Below, in pieces: positions 1-10,195 of a DNA stretch of 64,000 bases (within the stretch, counting starts at the first letter, position 1; every line of letters starts with the position of its first letter). The position numbers were made by a program, and so were the translations under genes. Source of the stretch: Siphonodentalium dalli (taxonomy: Eukaryota; Mollusca; Scaphopoda; Gadilida; Siphonodentaliidae). A model generated the notes under the pieces. It made no database searches and had not been told where the DNA came from. It saw only the letters and a program-made list of their open reading frames with translations. The DNA lies in assembly GCA_032622095.1 (NCBI GenBank), contig CP136061.1, forward strand, positions 253,839,582 through 253,903,581, read 5' to 3'.

Positions 1-821
1 AATTGAACTGCAGAAAGAGAAAAAAAATTGTGTTCAGTGGGAAGGGTATCGAAAGGTATCTTACCTATTTTCAAACCTCTCCTATAAAAACGTTTAGAAG
101 TTTTATTAGTCAGGTGCCCTGGCTAATTCAAGATAACAATATTTAGTATTAAACTTTTCAATTAATCTTAATTGTGAAGCTTTTTTGATTGAATTGTCAA
201 TGACCTAATGGAATGTGAGAATAAAAAAATTTGAAAAACAAATTACCCTACCTACCTACCTATTATGTTAGACCATGTAACCTAAACACAGGTGACAGGT
301 ATTACTATTATTATTATTAAATTTTTTTTGCTATAATATTTCGAAGGGTCCAAAAACTTTTTCGCAGAATTGGCGACTCTTTGTGAGAAAATGTGACGTT
401 CAAACTTCTTGCCACTCACAGTAAGGTGATATGGTTCTATATGTCGTAATTCTTGTCAGTATAGTAGTTCATTGTGTTCCCCTGTGCTGTAAAACGGTAT
501 GTCGTACACTCATGTTGTATGTTGATGCCGGGAAACTAGAAAAAGTGTCAGCGTTTGGGATCTTAGCGCCACGATATTGTCGAATGAGCAAACTTGATTT
601 CCAAGCTATTCCAACGTGAACCCTTCGCATACGATAGGGCAATGATCGTCCGAAGATAGCAAACCCACACCCACCCACCCCCGATTTCTATTAGTATTCT
701 ACTGTAACTTTTTTAGAAAAAGATATTTGTCCCACCTCAGGTCTATCCATATAAGGTCAAGTGATTGGGACATTTCGCATGTTGAGTTGTAAATTCTTCA
801 GTACTAACAAATTTCAATTAA
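1..821. other. No gene recognised
   Basis: AT-rich sequence with a short CTAC/CCTA microsatellite near 248-262 and a C-rich ACCC run near 666-682. Short open frames here have no recognisable motif or splice context. I see no RNA gene. TTAA at 818-821 is the left target-site copy of the element that follows. Confidence 0.5.
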
Positions 822-1203
822 CCCTTTACCCAACAAACCGGCCAAATAAAGCATCAACAGTCTAAAATATCTTCGGTCTGTCTTAATAGAACCATACAAA
901 TATGGATATCATTGGAACCGGCTCCTTGACCACATTGTGATTGTTACAGTTATGCCCTGTGCCAATGCATTATCTTATATATGCGAGTCGACCATAGGTC
1001 GCCTCACATATATAAGAGAATGCATTGGCCTAAAAAAAATCTTTTTTTAACACTTTTTACCATTTTTTCTTACATTCTTTAACAATTTTATAATTTTTAA
1101 TGTGTTAAGCCAATGCATTCTCTTATATATGCGAGGCGACCTATGGTCGACTCGCATATATAAGAGAATGCATTGGCACAGGGCGGTTCTGTTGGGTAAA
1201 GGG
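822..1203. mobile_element. piggyBac-like MITE with two long internal palindromes
   Basis: The element starts CCCTTTACCCAACA and ends TGTTGGGTAAAGGG, and lies between TTAA (818-821) and TTAA (1204-1207). CCC/GGG termini with a TTAA duplication are the hallmark of piggyBac-superfamily insertions. Just inside each end is a near-perfect palindrome of about 65-70 bp (near 962-1032 and 1113-1177) built on CCAATGCATTCTCTTATATA and its complement. No transposase is encoded, so it would depend on one in trans. Related copies lie at 42323-42676, 54233-55395 and 57267-57460, and related palindromes at 51247-51660 and 53696-54121. Confidence 0.75.
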
Positions 1204-1373
1204 TTAATCAGCCTAACTTTCCCACTGAATTTCTATATAGTGTGACGTACCCGGGCTTACAGAATGTTGTGATTTAGATTCTCAACGTTTAAATATCTGT
1301 GTCGCCTCCCCTGCCCTCCATGTCGCTACGTCCCTACATGTGCGTGTTGTGAGAAAACCTGGTGCATTTATCA

Positions 1374-1720
1374 TGTATTATTATCCATCCCTTAACTAAC
1401 ACCTTTTTCCGATTAGGCAAAAGCCGCCACGTGATAGTGCAGGAAAAAGTCATATTGTACTCCCGAATGTCATATTGGACTATGGAAACTAAATAACCAC
1501 AAAAGTTTTATTCCCAAAATTTGGATAAACATAGATGGATAATAAAAATGTCACTATACAATGTTGTGTACATATTGAATTTTTCTTGTACTCGTCCAGG
1601 TTGTGGGGGAAAAGTCATATTGGACTCGACACTGGCGTGTCTCGTCCAATATGACTTTTCACCACAACCTGGACTCGTACAAGAAAAACACATACTGTAC
1701 ACAACATTGTATAATAACTT
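1374..1720. mobile_element. Foldback element (CTCGTCC hairpin family), copy 1
   Basis: A near-perfect hairpin of about 145 bp occupies roughly 1558-1709. Both arms read from TACAATGTTGTGTAC through TCTTGTACTCGTCCAGG to an AAAGTCATATTGGAC core. The left flank, TATCCATCCCTTAACTAACA near 1383, reappears as its complement near 50065-50085 beside a second hairpin of the same family (49615-49729). This suggests these are the true outer ends of the family. Overlapping short ORFs on both strands are a by-product of the palindrome. Confidence 0.6.
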
Positions 1721-1980
1721 TATAATATGTCACCTTGGTGGACTAATCTTTTACTTGAATACTTGGGAGTGGATAATTTGTAAATTAATGCGTGCGAGAT
1801 AATAGAACACATAGGCTTATTGTAATCACGATAGACCGTTTTACAGCTCTGCAACTATTTAAAGATATGTACGTGTAAATAAAAGTCTGTCACCAGACCT
1901 AATTGGAAAACATTCAGTGGTCGAGCGCCGATTGTGGTGTTATAATGTTTGCTCACAAACTTCGTACTGACACTGATCAT

Positions 1981-2370
1981 TAGAGACCTTTCGCAAAAAT
2001 CACTATTACGATTACGGATAGGATATATTGTCCTAGTAAGGTTGACACCACTACAATTTAGCTACGATAGCTAATTGGTGATACGGCATATGCCCCACTG
2101 TATTCAGTTACACATATATTTGATGGAAAAAGTAATATGTGTCTCTTTCAGATCCCATGTTCGTATCCGTGTGTAATACACCACACATATAATGTTAGAA
2201 CGTCCCGAAGGCATATCTTTGACACATCTGCACATAATTATAGACTGCGTGTGGTGTATTTTTGTCTCACATAAGAGACCCCGTGCGTAAAGATCGAGTT
2301 TTGGCCGTATACTGGCAGGATATATTCCATATCCGTAATCGTCTTCGTGGTTTTGCGAAAGGTCTATATT
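1981..2370. mobile_element. Foldback MITE, about 390 bp
   Basis: The left end (GACCTTTCGCAAAA, then GATTACGGATAGGATATATT) is matched by the inverted right end at 2318-2368 (ATATTCCATATCCGTAATCG, then TTTTGCGAAAGGTC). The arms are about 48 bp with some divergence. No coding capacity and no clear target duplication. Confidence 0.55.
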
Positions 2371-2545
2371 ATCTAAAAAAGGAACCGATTTGAATAGCAA
2401 GACGAGAACTTTAAAATCAACACGAGCAGCCATGAACTCCCCCATTGTATAAAGTACTGAATAAATTTTAAATTTAAATATCTTGTATTTACAAAAAATA
2501 AGGTATCGCAGCCTGTCGAAAAAAATAATCTGAGTTTTTGAACGC

Positions 2546-2847
2546 TTCGTATGTTTTTCAAGAGTTATCTATCCTGGAAACGCGCTAACTTACGAGATAA
2601 CAATTTCTACCTTTCCACGTGCATTTAGTTTGCTGTAAATATGTTTATTCCTTGGAGTCCTATCTCATCGTCAATATATCTATTCTATAAGATCGTGAAA
2701 ATAGAGGAATCCACAAATCTTCCATAGCTGTATATCAGAAAACCGATCAATGGGAAAGTATTAAATAAAACGCGAGCGGAAAAGAGCAGACGGTTGTCCC
2801 ATAGGTTAGCGCGTTTCTAGGATAGATAACTCTCGAAAAACATACGA
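2546..2847. mobile_element. Foldback MITE in the 3' flank of DCAF1
   Basis: CGTATGTTTTTCAAGAGTTA and TCTATCCTGGAAACGCGCTAA near 2546-2590 recur inverted near 2804-2846. The arms are about 43 bp and the loop about 215 bp. It ends fewer than 20 bp from the DCAF1 stop codon, so it probably forms most of that gene's 3' untranslated region. Confidence 0.6.
2644..2649 (-). terminator. Candidate polyadenylation signal for DCAF1
   Basis: TTTATT on the plus strand reads AATAAA on the minus strand, about 220 bases past the DCAF1 stop codon and inside the loop of the flanking foldback element. If used, the mRNA 3' end is supplied by the transposon. Inferred from the hexamer only. Confidence 0.35.
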
Positions 2848-2865
2848 AGACAACACCTTTCGCTT

Positions 2866-5800
2866 TTATAACAGTTGGAATAAAGAATCATCAAGATCAT
2901 CGTCATCCCCGTTACTATCGTTACTGTCTGTATCTGTATCCAAATCAAGATCAACAGATATGTCATCTTCACTTTCAGGACTTTCAACATCACTAATGTC
3001 GTCGTTCCCCCCGCCTTCGTCTTCAGATTCCGAACTGGTTTCAGGAAATAGAACTGAGTCATCTGAACCACCATCCAAATTACTTAAATCATCATCTTCA
3101 TCATCATCATCATCATCGTCGTCGTCAACATCATCGTCTTCTTCTTGAAGCTGATCGTCGTCAGCGTCTCTCAGTTTTCCAATGTCATACAACCTACAGA
3201 TACTTTCATCTGTGCCAACATCTTCCATCTGATTCTCAACAACAGCCAACATGTTGTCAAATTTATCAACACAAAGATCATAAATACTTCGGGTCTTGAG
3301 GTCCATGGTTGATATATGTGAGTAATTTGTTGCGTCGAATGTTCTGAATGCTGAACCAAATGGACTTCTGTAACGGTCATCTTCTGGGTCTGTCTCTAAA
3401 TCAATGTGTGTTGCGAAAATCACATCTCCTGAGGTAGTAAATTTTATTTGGCATTGGTCCAGAGATGGCACAGTGTGTAACAAATGGAAGTTACGAATGT
3501 CCCAAACTTCAGAGTTGATGATGATCTCTAGACCCATTGGATGGAAAACACCGCTGATATGCTGGTTAAATTTATCAAACTTGTGAATTGACTTGGCCAT
3601 TCTCGTGTCCCATAAAACACCATCATTGAGCACTAGCTCGTCCTCTGGGTGGAATGTTGCCATATTTGTACTGTAGTTGTTTGCCTTCTTATCATCAAAC
3701 AAAGTTCGTATTTTGCTGCCTGTCGAAACATCATATATATGTGCAGTTTCATCTTTTGTGCCTATGATTTTATCTTGCGTCAAATTGCTAAATTCTGCGT
3801 GGTTGTCTTCAAAGTTATATACATTATCCAACATATTATCACTGTATTTCCATAGAGCGGCTTGGGGTTCACTTCCCCGCCCTGTTGAAGTCAGTAAAGA
3901 TTTACCATTCCTTGCTACTTGGCAGTGGGCCACAGCAGACTGATGACAAGAAAAGCTGTGGACTTCCTCCGCTGTATTCAGACTGGTAAATTTCAAATCA
4001 CCAGCAAATGTGCCAAGTATTAGGAACTCATGGTCAGTCCAGAAAGTACAACTGGATATGCCTTCATCTATGCCATCCCTATAAGTCCTAACTGGACAAA
4101 ACTTGCTATATATATATTTCCTGTTGCATTGTTGTCCATCTCTTCCTCCGTAGAGTGGTTTGATCGACTGATGAAATATTCTAGATGTGATGTTGGATGG
4201 AGCAGATGTTCTTCCCCGAGGAACGGGACATCTGTGAGGTTGGAAAAGCGACATTGGTGGACATGTTGATACCGGATTTTGACACAGTGCATGCTGCTTC
4301 CTTAGGTATTCTGTGACAATTTTATCCAGATTCATATCGCCGGGAGGTCGGCCATAAAATCGAGGCTTCACCAGCAGGTTCTGGTTAATGTTGTCTCGAC
4401 TAAACTTACTCTCAGTTTGGTGATACTTATTTTGGAACGCTGAAACTGGTGAAGGTATATACTTGCAACCAATGGTAAATTTGATGGGTCCAGAAGTTCG
4501 TGGGGTTGATGGACTTGAAAATCCTGAATTATGACCGCGGCTGGTCTGCTGAAGAATACTGTGGGCAGATGAACTTGTATGAGCAACTGACTTCGACATC
4601 TGTTTAGGTGTGATTGGCGAGTATATCATGGGATTAGACGGGTGGACGAAGGGTGGAGTGTTACACCGTGGTAATTTAGCTTCCAGTTGTAGATGTGCAG
4701 CTGTGTCTACCAGACCTTTAGATAATAGGTAGTCATTTATCAGTTGAAGTAGTTCTTTCTCTCTGTAATTTATCTTTGTCTGTGCGACTATACTTGCTCT
4801 TCTGATATCCTCCAGTGAAGCACTGACGGTGTCGTTGGACTTCCCAGAAACCTTTTCCAATAAATTGCTGGCATACTTGCAGAATTTCACATGCTCTTGT
4901 CTCTTGTCTTGCAAAACTGGCTCTCTCATTAGATACTGTAATTGTCCATTGTTGAACATTGGGAGCTTGCTGATTATTTGGCGAACTGTTTCACATCTTG
5001 CTAGTCCAAGAAGAGCTCGACAGGCCAGCGCTCTTATTGAATCTGCATCAGTGATAGGGGTTTTTATTGATAAGAGAGACAACAGTGACATGATACCATT
5101 GTTGTGTCGAGTCCCATTCCACATCTTACTTAGGATATCCTCACCACCTCTGTGGTTGACCTTTTTACGAGATCCTCCACTGACATATCTCCCAACACCC
5201 GCACCAAGCCGATCAACAGGTCCACACACACAATTAATCAACACATTCAATGCTGATTTCTGCACGTCAGGTTCCGCAACAAGAATATCTCCTTCCGTCA
5301 AGCCAATAATAGCACTTATCCCAGGTGTGGCCATCTCATCTGGCAAAGTCACACTTTCCAGTAACAAAAGCTGGGATCTTGATGAAATCGTGCAAACAGC
5401 TAGAACATCGAGGCAATTTTTTATTGTTTCTGCCTTTCCTGGGAAATTGTTCCAGCTAGGAGCCAGAGCAGCTAGTTGCATGAGTAGCTGGATACCACCA
5501 AGCGTGTTAAACTCAACTTCAGGTTTCCATTGTGCCCTTATTGGGAGGTACTCCATTAACAGCTCCATGTTTTCTTGTAATATTTCAACGTCCAATTTCA
5601 TAGGTTTATAGGGTTGTTGATCTTCAAGTGGGGAGCCATCATTCCTTGCATGTGACCTCCTGATTTCATCTGCTTTAATTGAAAGATGAGCCTCAAAGTA
5701 TTTCTTGAGAGTGAGAGAAACATGCCTGGCAGCTTGTCGCATTGTGTATATAGCATCATCGCTATATCTGGAGCTAGCATTTTCATCTGTGTTAACAATC

Positions 5801-7206
5801 CCCTGGGTACCAATCACATTGAAGAGTCTACGCAATCCGTCTTTCCTATCAAACAGATCAAGCATATTCCTAAAAGGAAAGCACTGACTGAAGAACATAG
5901 CTGCGTGACAGCGACTGGAGTCGTGAGAGCACTCTATAAGCCATAGCATATAACAGACTAGGTCTGATGTTATGTGATCTGGGAGAATACTGAGCATTTC
6001 CATTGCATCTTCAAAATAAGAAAGGTAATAGAAGCACAGTGATGCACCTGTGGCTGCTACCGATGGTCTGTACACATGAAGAAGTTTCTGGATTCCTTCT
6101 GCAGCAAGAAACTCGACAGCAAACTTTTTATGACACAGTAAAGTTGCACAATATTTTAAAGCCTCGAATGCCAATCTCCCATCTTTGTTCTCTCTTGGAT
6201 TTATTAGATTGAAGATTATATCTAACGCATTGTTTTCAAAAGCAGCACCTAGGAGCTCTTGGTATTCTGCCATTGGAGTCACGTACTGTAATATGAGTCG
6301 TTGTTTCATGCAGCAAGTTAGTGGATCCAGGGAATAAGTACTGATGAGATATGACTCAAGTTCAATCCAACTGCTGTTACTGGCTTCACTTACTGAGCGG
6401 CTGTCATTGGTGGTTCTAGGTTTCTTGAATCTAAACAGCTCTTCACTATAGTAGCTAGGTGACAGTGATCTCTTCATCCTTGCTTTTCCTGTCCGATGAA
6501 TATCTGACTCCGTTTCGGATATGTTTTTCTCAGGAGTCTTTTCTTGATGAACAATGCAACCAGATGGCTTGGAGGGAGATTTGTCACCAAACATTGAAAA
6601 ATGTCTTTTCTCCTTCTGCTTCTCTGTCAAATCGGAGCCACTGCCATCAAATCTCATTTCTTTTTGCAGATCCCTTAAGCGTTGTAACATCAAAGGCACC
6701 AGTTTACTACTCGGTTCTTTATGCTTGACAGCTACATCTTGTATTTCCATAGCTCCTGCGAGCAGCCCAGTGGCATATGACCGCAAGGGTTCACTAGCTT
6801 TCTCAGACCAGCGAAATAAGTTCTTCACAATCCCTTCCGTTTCCTGAAAAACAACTGATGTTTCTAATCCTGGAAGCAAGTCTAAAGCAAGCCGAACTCC
6901 AGCAATAATAACGCTATTTTCTTGATTTGACATAATGTAAGTGCTGACTAGCTTGTCCATGAACTCCTCATTTTTGAAAACAGCCTTCATCATGTGACCA
7001 AGAACACATTGTGGATTTGCTCGAGCTGGATGCCGATCATCGAAAGGATCAGGATCACTTTTATAGTAAACTTCAGTTTCTCTTTCAATAATCTCAGCAA
7101 TTCTTGTTAAAGTGAATAGAGGGTTATATGGTTGGTTGGTTGAATCACCGTTCTCTCTCGACCATGCTTCTAACAGGTCATCCAGTTCTGTTTCTGATTT
7201 CGACAT
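2866..7206 (-). CDS. DCAF1: DCAF1 (VprBP), DDB1- and CUL4-associated factor 1, single exon
   Basis: Substrate receptor of the CUL4-DDB1 (CRL4) and EDD/DYRK2 ubiquitin ligases, mainly nuclear. The 1446-residue frame is close to the animal family length of about 1500. Seen in order: a helical armadillo-like N-terminal half (about 1-780); a LisH motif near 806-838 (core INDYLLSKGLVDTAAHL) that mediates dimerisation in the family; a WD40 propeller from about 1025; two WDxR motifs, WDTR near 1198 and WDIR near 1234, which in DCAF1 proteins contact DDB1; and an Asp/Glu-rich tail from about 1345 with a long Asp run. The ATG at 7204-7206 has A at -3 and the N-terminus resembles the family start. The frame has no introns, stops or frameshifts, whereas vertebrate DCAF1 has many exons. 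It could therefore be an old functional retrocopy or a lineage with lost introns. No poly(A) tract or target duplication is visible. The plus-strand 260-codon frame inside it is a shadow. Confidence 0.96.
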   Translation of the reverse strand: MSKSETELDDLLEAWSRENGDSTNQPYNPLFTLTRIAEIIERETEVYYKSDPDPFDDRHPARANPQCVLGHMMKAVFKNEEFMDKLVSTYIMSNQENSVIIAGVRLALDLLPGLETSVVFQETEGIVKNLFRWSEKASEPLRSYATGLLAGAMEIQDVAVKHKEPSSKLVPLMLQRLRDLQKEMRFDGSGSDLTEKQKEKRHFSMFGDKSPSKPSGCIVHQEKTPEKNISETESDIHRTGKARMKRSLSPSYYSEELFRFKKPRTTNDSRSVSEASNSSWIELESYLISTYSLDPLTCCMKQRLILQYVTPMAEYQELLGAAFENNALDIIFNLINPRENKDGRLAFEALKYCATLLCHKKFAVEFLAAEGIQKLLHVYRPSVAATGASLCFYYLSYFEDAMEMLSILPDHITSDLVCYMLWLIECSHDSSRCHAAMFFSQCFPFRNMLDLFDRKDGLRRLFNVIGTQGIVNTDENASSRYSDDAIYTMRQAARHVSLTLKKYFEAHLSIKADEIRRSHARNDGSPLEDQQPYKPMKLDVEILQENMELLMEYLPIRAQWKPEVEFNTLGGIQLLMQLAALAPSWNNFPGKAETIKNCLDVLAVCTISSRSQLLLLESVTLPDEMATPGISAIIGLTEGDILVAEPDVQKSALNVLINCVCGPVDRLGAGVGRYVSGGSRKKVNHRGGEDILSKMWNGTRHNNGIMSLLSLLSIKTPITDADSIRALACRALLGLARCETVRQIISKLPMFNNGQLQYLMREPVLQDKRQEHVKFCKYASNLLEKVSGKSNDTVSASLEDIRRASIVAQTKINYREKELLQLINDYLLSKGLVDTAAHLQLEAKLPRCNTPPFVHPSNPMIYSPITPKQMSKSVAHTSSSAHSILQQTSRGHNSGFSSPSTPRTSGPIKFTIGCKYIPSPVSAFQNKYHQTESKFSRDNINQNLLVKPRFYGRPPGDMNLDKIVTEYLRKQHALCQNPVSTCPPMSLFQPHRCPVPRGRTSAPSNITSRIFHQSIKPLYGGRDGQQCNRKYIYSKFCPVRTYRDGIDEGISSCTFWTDHEFLILGTFAGDLKFTSLNTAEEVHSFSCHQSAVAHCQVARNGKSLLTSTGRGSEPQAALWKYSDNMLDNVYNFEDNHAEFSNLTQDKIIGTKDETAHIYDVSTGSKIRTLFDDKKANNYSTNMATFHPEDELVLNDGVLWDTRMAKSIHKFDKFNQHISGVFHPMGLEIIINSEVWDIRNFHLLHTVPSLDQCQIKFTTSGDVIFATHIDLETDPEDDRYRSPFGSAFRTFDATNYSHISTMDLKTRSIYDLCVDKFDNMLAVVENQMEDVGTDESICRLYDIGKLRDADDDQLQEEDDDVDDDDDDDDDEDDDLSNLDGGSDDSVLFPETSSESEDEGGGNDDISDVESPESEDDISVDLDLDTDTDSNDSNGDDDDLDDSLFQLL

Positions 7207-7956
7207 GATTTTATTTTTATTGAATATTGCACCATGAAATTAACTTACATGTAAGACACGTGTAGTGGATATTATACAGCACGTTCGACAGTATATGAGT
7301 TGTCAGTTGCATTCCTGGCGGTATGGTTTATATTAGTTCTAACTCTTAACGCTGACTTCCTCATCTACGATAATTTTAACGCAAAATAAAAAAAAGTGGT
7401 TTCCCACAAGAGAACCCGCTATTGTGCGATAAAAAACAACAAGGTTTGGGACACACTAAAAAGTGTAAGTCGGGGCCGGGAAAGCTCCAAATAAAAGGTG
7501 TAAGCGGGATATCACATGCCACATGGCATTTTGTTCAATGTTTCCATTTGTTATATGTCTCTGGGTTAGGATATGGCATACATTTCAGTTTAATTTTTTG
7601 TCCAATTTGTTGATTTTATTCAAATGTTTTCGTTTGGAGCACACTAAAAAGTGTAAGAGTCCGACTCCAGAAGCCGACTGGGTGTCGGATTATCTCCTTT
7701 GGTTCTCTATAGATATTAATACAATTGCTTTGGAACTCCATATCCGCTAAAGGGTTATCATAGGTCAAAAAGTTCATGTTGCTATGACAACGAGGACTTC
7801 AAATTGACAACGATTGTGTGAACTTATATATGTGTTGTCACTATGTGGCCATCAAAATAATTTATTCAGTCTAGTTTTAGACATTAATTTTGCTGGTGGA
7901 ATAACATAGCATTTTGTTATGGCAAGGATCCGAGAGTGATCGGTTAGACCAAAAAT
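7207..7956. other. Upstream region of DCAF1; no gene recognised
   Basis: Presumed promoter and 5' untranslated region of DCAF1, without a clear TATA element. A motif CACACTAAAAAGTGTAAG occurs twice in direct orientation (near 7451 and 7639), about 187 bp apart. Each copy contains a small palindrome (CACTnnnAAGTG-like). The short ORFs lack recognisable domains. Confidence 0.4.
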
Positions 7957-8090
7957 TTACATTATAATTACCATGTTGTTTACATAGTTTATGGGTGTAT
8001 TTTTCACTAATCCGTTGTACATATACTATTGAGTATAAATGGAGATGGTACCATAAATGGCCGGATTTAGGGTAGAGCCCCCCCCCCCTT
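7957..8090. mobile_element. Half of a foldback MITE (GGTACCATCTCC family)
   Basis: Matches the right arm of the complete copy at 16486-16764: ATTATAATTACCATGTTGTT, then TGAGTATAAATGGAGATGGT and ATGGCCGGATTTAGGGTAGA, ending in a C run and TTTAAA. The left arm is missing or too diverged to see. Confidence 0.6.
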
Positions 8091-8102
8091 TAAAACCCCT
8101 CC

Positions 8103-9014
8103 TTGTGGAATGAATGTGTATCAGCCAGCTCCACCAGATCATGCCATGAATCTCTACTCTGGCTAACGCCCGTAGAGGTCATATTCAACCAGTACAAAAC
8201 GCTTACTAATCATTTTGACAAAGACCCGTTTGAAAAATTGGCCTTAAGTTTTTATAAACAAATGCTAGGAGTTAATTCTAAGGCGACTAATTTGGCGACT
8301 CGTGGTGAACTGGGGAGATTTCCACTGGGCTTCAAAGTAACCCAGCAAGTTATACGTAATTTTGTTCGAATTATCAAACTTAATGACAGTTCGCTACTAC
8401 ATGATGCTTATTTGTGTAATCTGAATACATATTCTAAGGGTCAAGTAACATGGCTTAACTCCATTCAAACAATTCTTGACATTTCTGCATATAAAGATGT
8501 ATGGGATAACAAATATGTAAAACACATCCCAAGAAGGTTGAAAAGAGTATAATGAGTAATTTAAGGTCCAAATATATAAAACAATGGGAACTACAAACCC
8601 TTCACTCTGAAAAACTTAGGACTTACATAACTATTAAAGATAATTTTGGTTGTGAGAACTACCTATTTCATCAAAAAACCTATAAGTACAGGAAAACACT
8701 TTGTAGATTGAGGATAAGTGCTCATTCTCTGCACATTGAAACTGGCAGACATACTCGTCCGAAAAAAACTGACATTAATGACAGAAAATGTAACATTTGT
8801 AACAGCATTGAAGATGAGGCCCACCTCATACTGCATTGTAAGAAGTATAGTTCACCAAGTTATGTTTGATGCTCTAAATAGTTTTATTGATAGATTTTAT
8901 TTTCTACCGGAAAACGAGAAACTTTCGATAATTCTAAGTTGTAATGAGTATGATATATGCACAGTTGTAACTAAGTTTCTAGGTGCAATATTAAAGGACA
9001 GAGGTCAAATATAA
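8103..9014 (+). pseudogene. Non-LTR retrotransposon ORF2 C-terminus, frameshifted
   Basis: Three consecutive frames together resemble the C-terminal part of a CR1/jockey-like reverse transcriptase polyprotein: 8103-8552, 8552-8869, and a third frame continuing to 9014. Supporting features are a post-RT segment with TRGELGRFPL-like sequence, then HIETGRHTRP, and a terminal CCHC-type motif (CNIC...HLILHC, near 8790-8840). The frame changes at about 8552 and again near 8860, so no product is made. The reverse transcriptase and endonuclease domains are absent, a typical 5' truncation. The first 90 bases share a dispersed repeat with 57100-57180 (ATCATGCCATGAATC), so the true element start is uncertain. 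No poly(A) tail is obvious. Confidence 0.75.
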
Positions 9015-9084
9015 GTCCTGAAAGTGGTAATATACACAAGCATGTATTTTCTGATTATGTTGTTCTCAGTTGTGCATTGTTCAT

Positions 9085-9236
9085 TTAGGAGATAAACACA
9101 CCCTGTTGAGTTGTACATTCTGGGATTCGAGAATGAAAACAGTTTGTGAACGAGCCGGCTTGCCGGCGAGTTCACAAACTGTGTTCATACTCGAATCCCA
9201 GAATGTACAACTAAACAGGGTACGTTTATCTCCATT
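9085..9236. mobile_element. Near-perfect hairpin element
   Basis: The arms pair across about 65 bp: GGAGATAAACacacCCTG, then TTGTACATTCTGGGATTCGA and ACAGTTTGTGAAC, inverted after a loop around GAGCCGGCTTGCCGGCGA. Single copy in this window. Non-coding. Confidence 0.6.
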
Positions 9237-9414
9237 GTAATTCAATCTAGCAAGGAATTTGCTAAAAAAAAACTGTATAAAAAGTATAATTTAGTCATTT
9301 TCATGACACGAATCGAGACTTTCATTTCGCCGTTGTCACCGTGCACAAATCATTGGGTTTGTTCATTGCGTTACTCGGAACACTGCTCCGTAACCATTTC
9401 CTGTGGGGCGGGTT

Positions 9415-9606
9415 GGCTCGTTTCGCTACTCCGTTCTGCGCCGATGAAATTGTACCGTGCCACATTCAGATTTGATGCACTCTGAAGCAGCCGATGAATG
9501 GTATCTATAGACAACAACGCGCGGGTGTGCTCGTTTCGCTACTCGTTCTGCGCCGATGAAATTTGACCGTGCTACATTCAGATTTGATGCACGCTGAAGC
9601 GGCCGA
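9415..9606 (+). repeat. Direct duplication, about 78 bp x2
   Basis: Segments near 9415-9492 and 9529-9606 both carry GCTCGTTTCGCTACT, GTTCTGCGCCGATGAAAT, ACATTCAGATTTGATGCAC and TGAAGC. They are spaced about 114 bp start to start with modest divergence. No coding interpretation. Confidence 0.6.
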
Positions 9607-9689
9607 TTTCGGTGAATCGAAAACGAAAGTTAGCCGCTCTCGGTCAATCAGAATGCTTGTTTTTAGGGACAAATACTCAATATTATTGC

Positions 9690-10195
9690 GCTTAATCAGA
9701 ATAAGGAATAAGGAATATCTTATTGCACTTTTAAAGTGAAATGAGGACTCTCTTGTTGTGCTTAAGCGCAATAAGAAGTATTCTTATTGCACTTAAGTGC
9801 AATAAGGAATATTCTTATTGGCAAGTTATTGCGCTTAAGCACAATAAGAGCTAATTGTGCTTAAGCGCAATACGGAATATTCCTTATTGCGCTTACGCGT
9901 AATTAGCCACATTACATAATCTCCCTATAATTCAAATGGTGTAGTCCATGGTACAATGGGTGGAGCAAATATAGGATAATTCTACTATATGCAGAGGGGT
10001 GATCTCATGAGGGAGATATTAATTGCGCTTAAGTGCAATAAGGATGTAATTGCACTTAAGCTCAATAAGAGATTCCTTATCGCGCTTAAGCACAATAAGA
10101 TATTTCTTATTGTGCTTAAGCGCAATTAGATCTTCCCTTATTGTGCTTAAGCGCAATAAGGGATTCCTTATTGCACTTAAGCTCAATTATTTGTT
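9690..10195. repeat. Cluster of about 12 short palindromes centred on CTTAAG
   Basis: Variants of TTATTGCGCTTAAGCGCAAT recur near 9757, 9784, 9825, 9851, 9883, 10020, 10047, 10075, 10107, 10138 and 10167, plus a broken one near 9712. Many are about 30 bp apart. Each is a 20-24-bp palindrome with the AflII site at its centre, and most differences are substitutions such as GCGC/GCAC/GTGC. A 100-bp stretch (9905-10015) without palindromes splits the cluster in two. Function unknown. Confidence 0.7.

Noticed and set aside
1521-1802. 93-codon ORF and its opposite-strand partner
   Set aside because: Both read through the same palindromic hairpin and encode near-identical peptides, an artefact of the inverted arms.
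2960-3148. Poly-serine ORF
   Set aside because: Antisense translation of the Asp/Glu-rich tail of DCAF1.
4829-5611. 260-codon open frame on the plus strand
   Set aside because: Exactly antisense to the DCAF1 armadillo region. No domain, and its composition is that expected of a complementary shadow.
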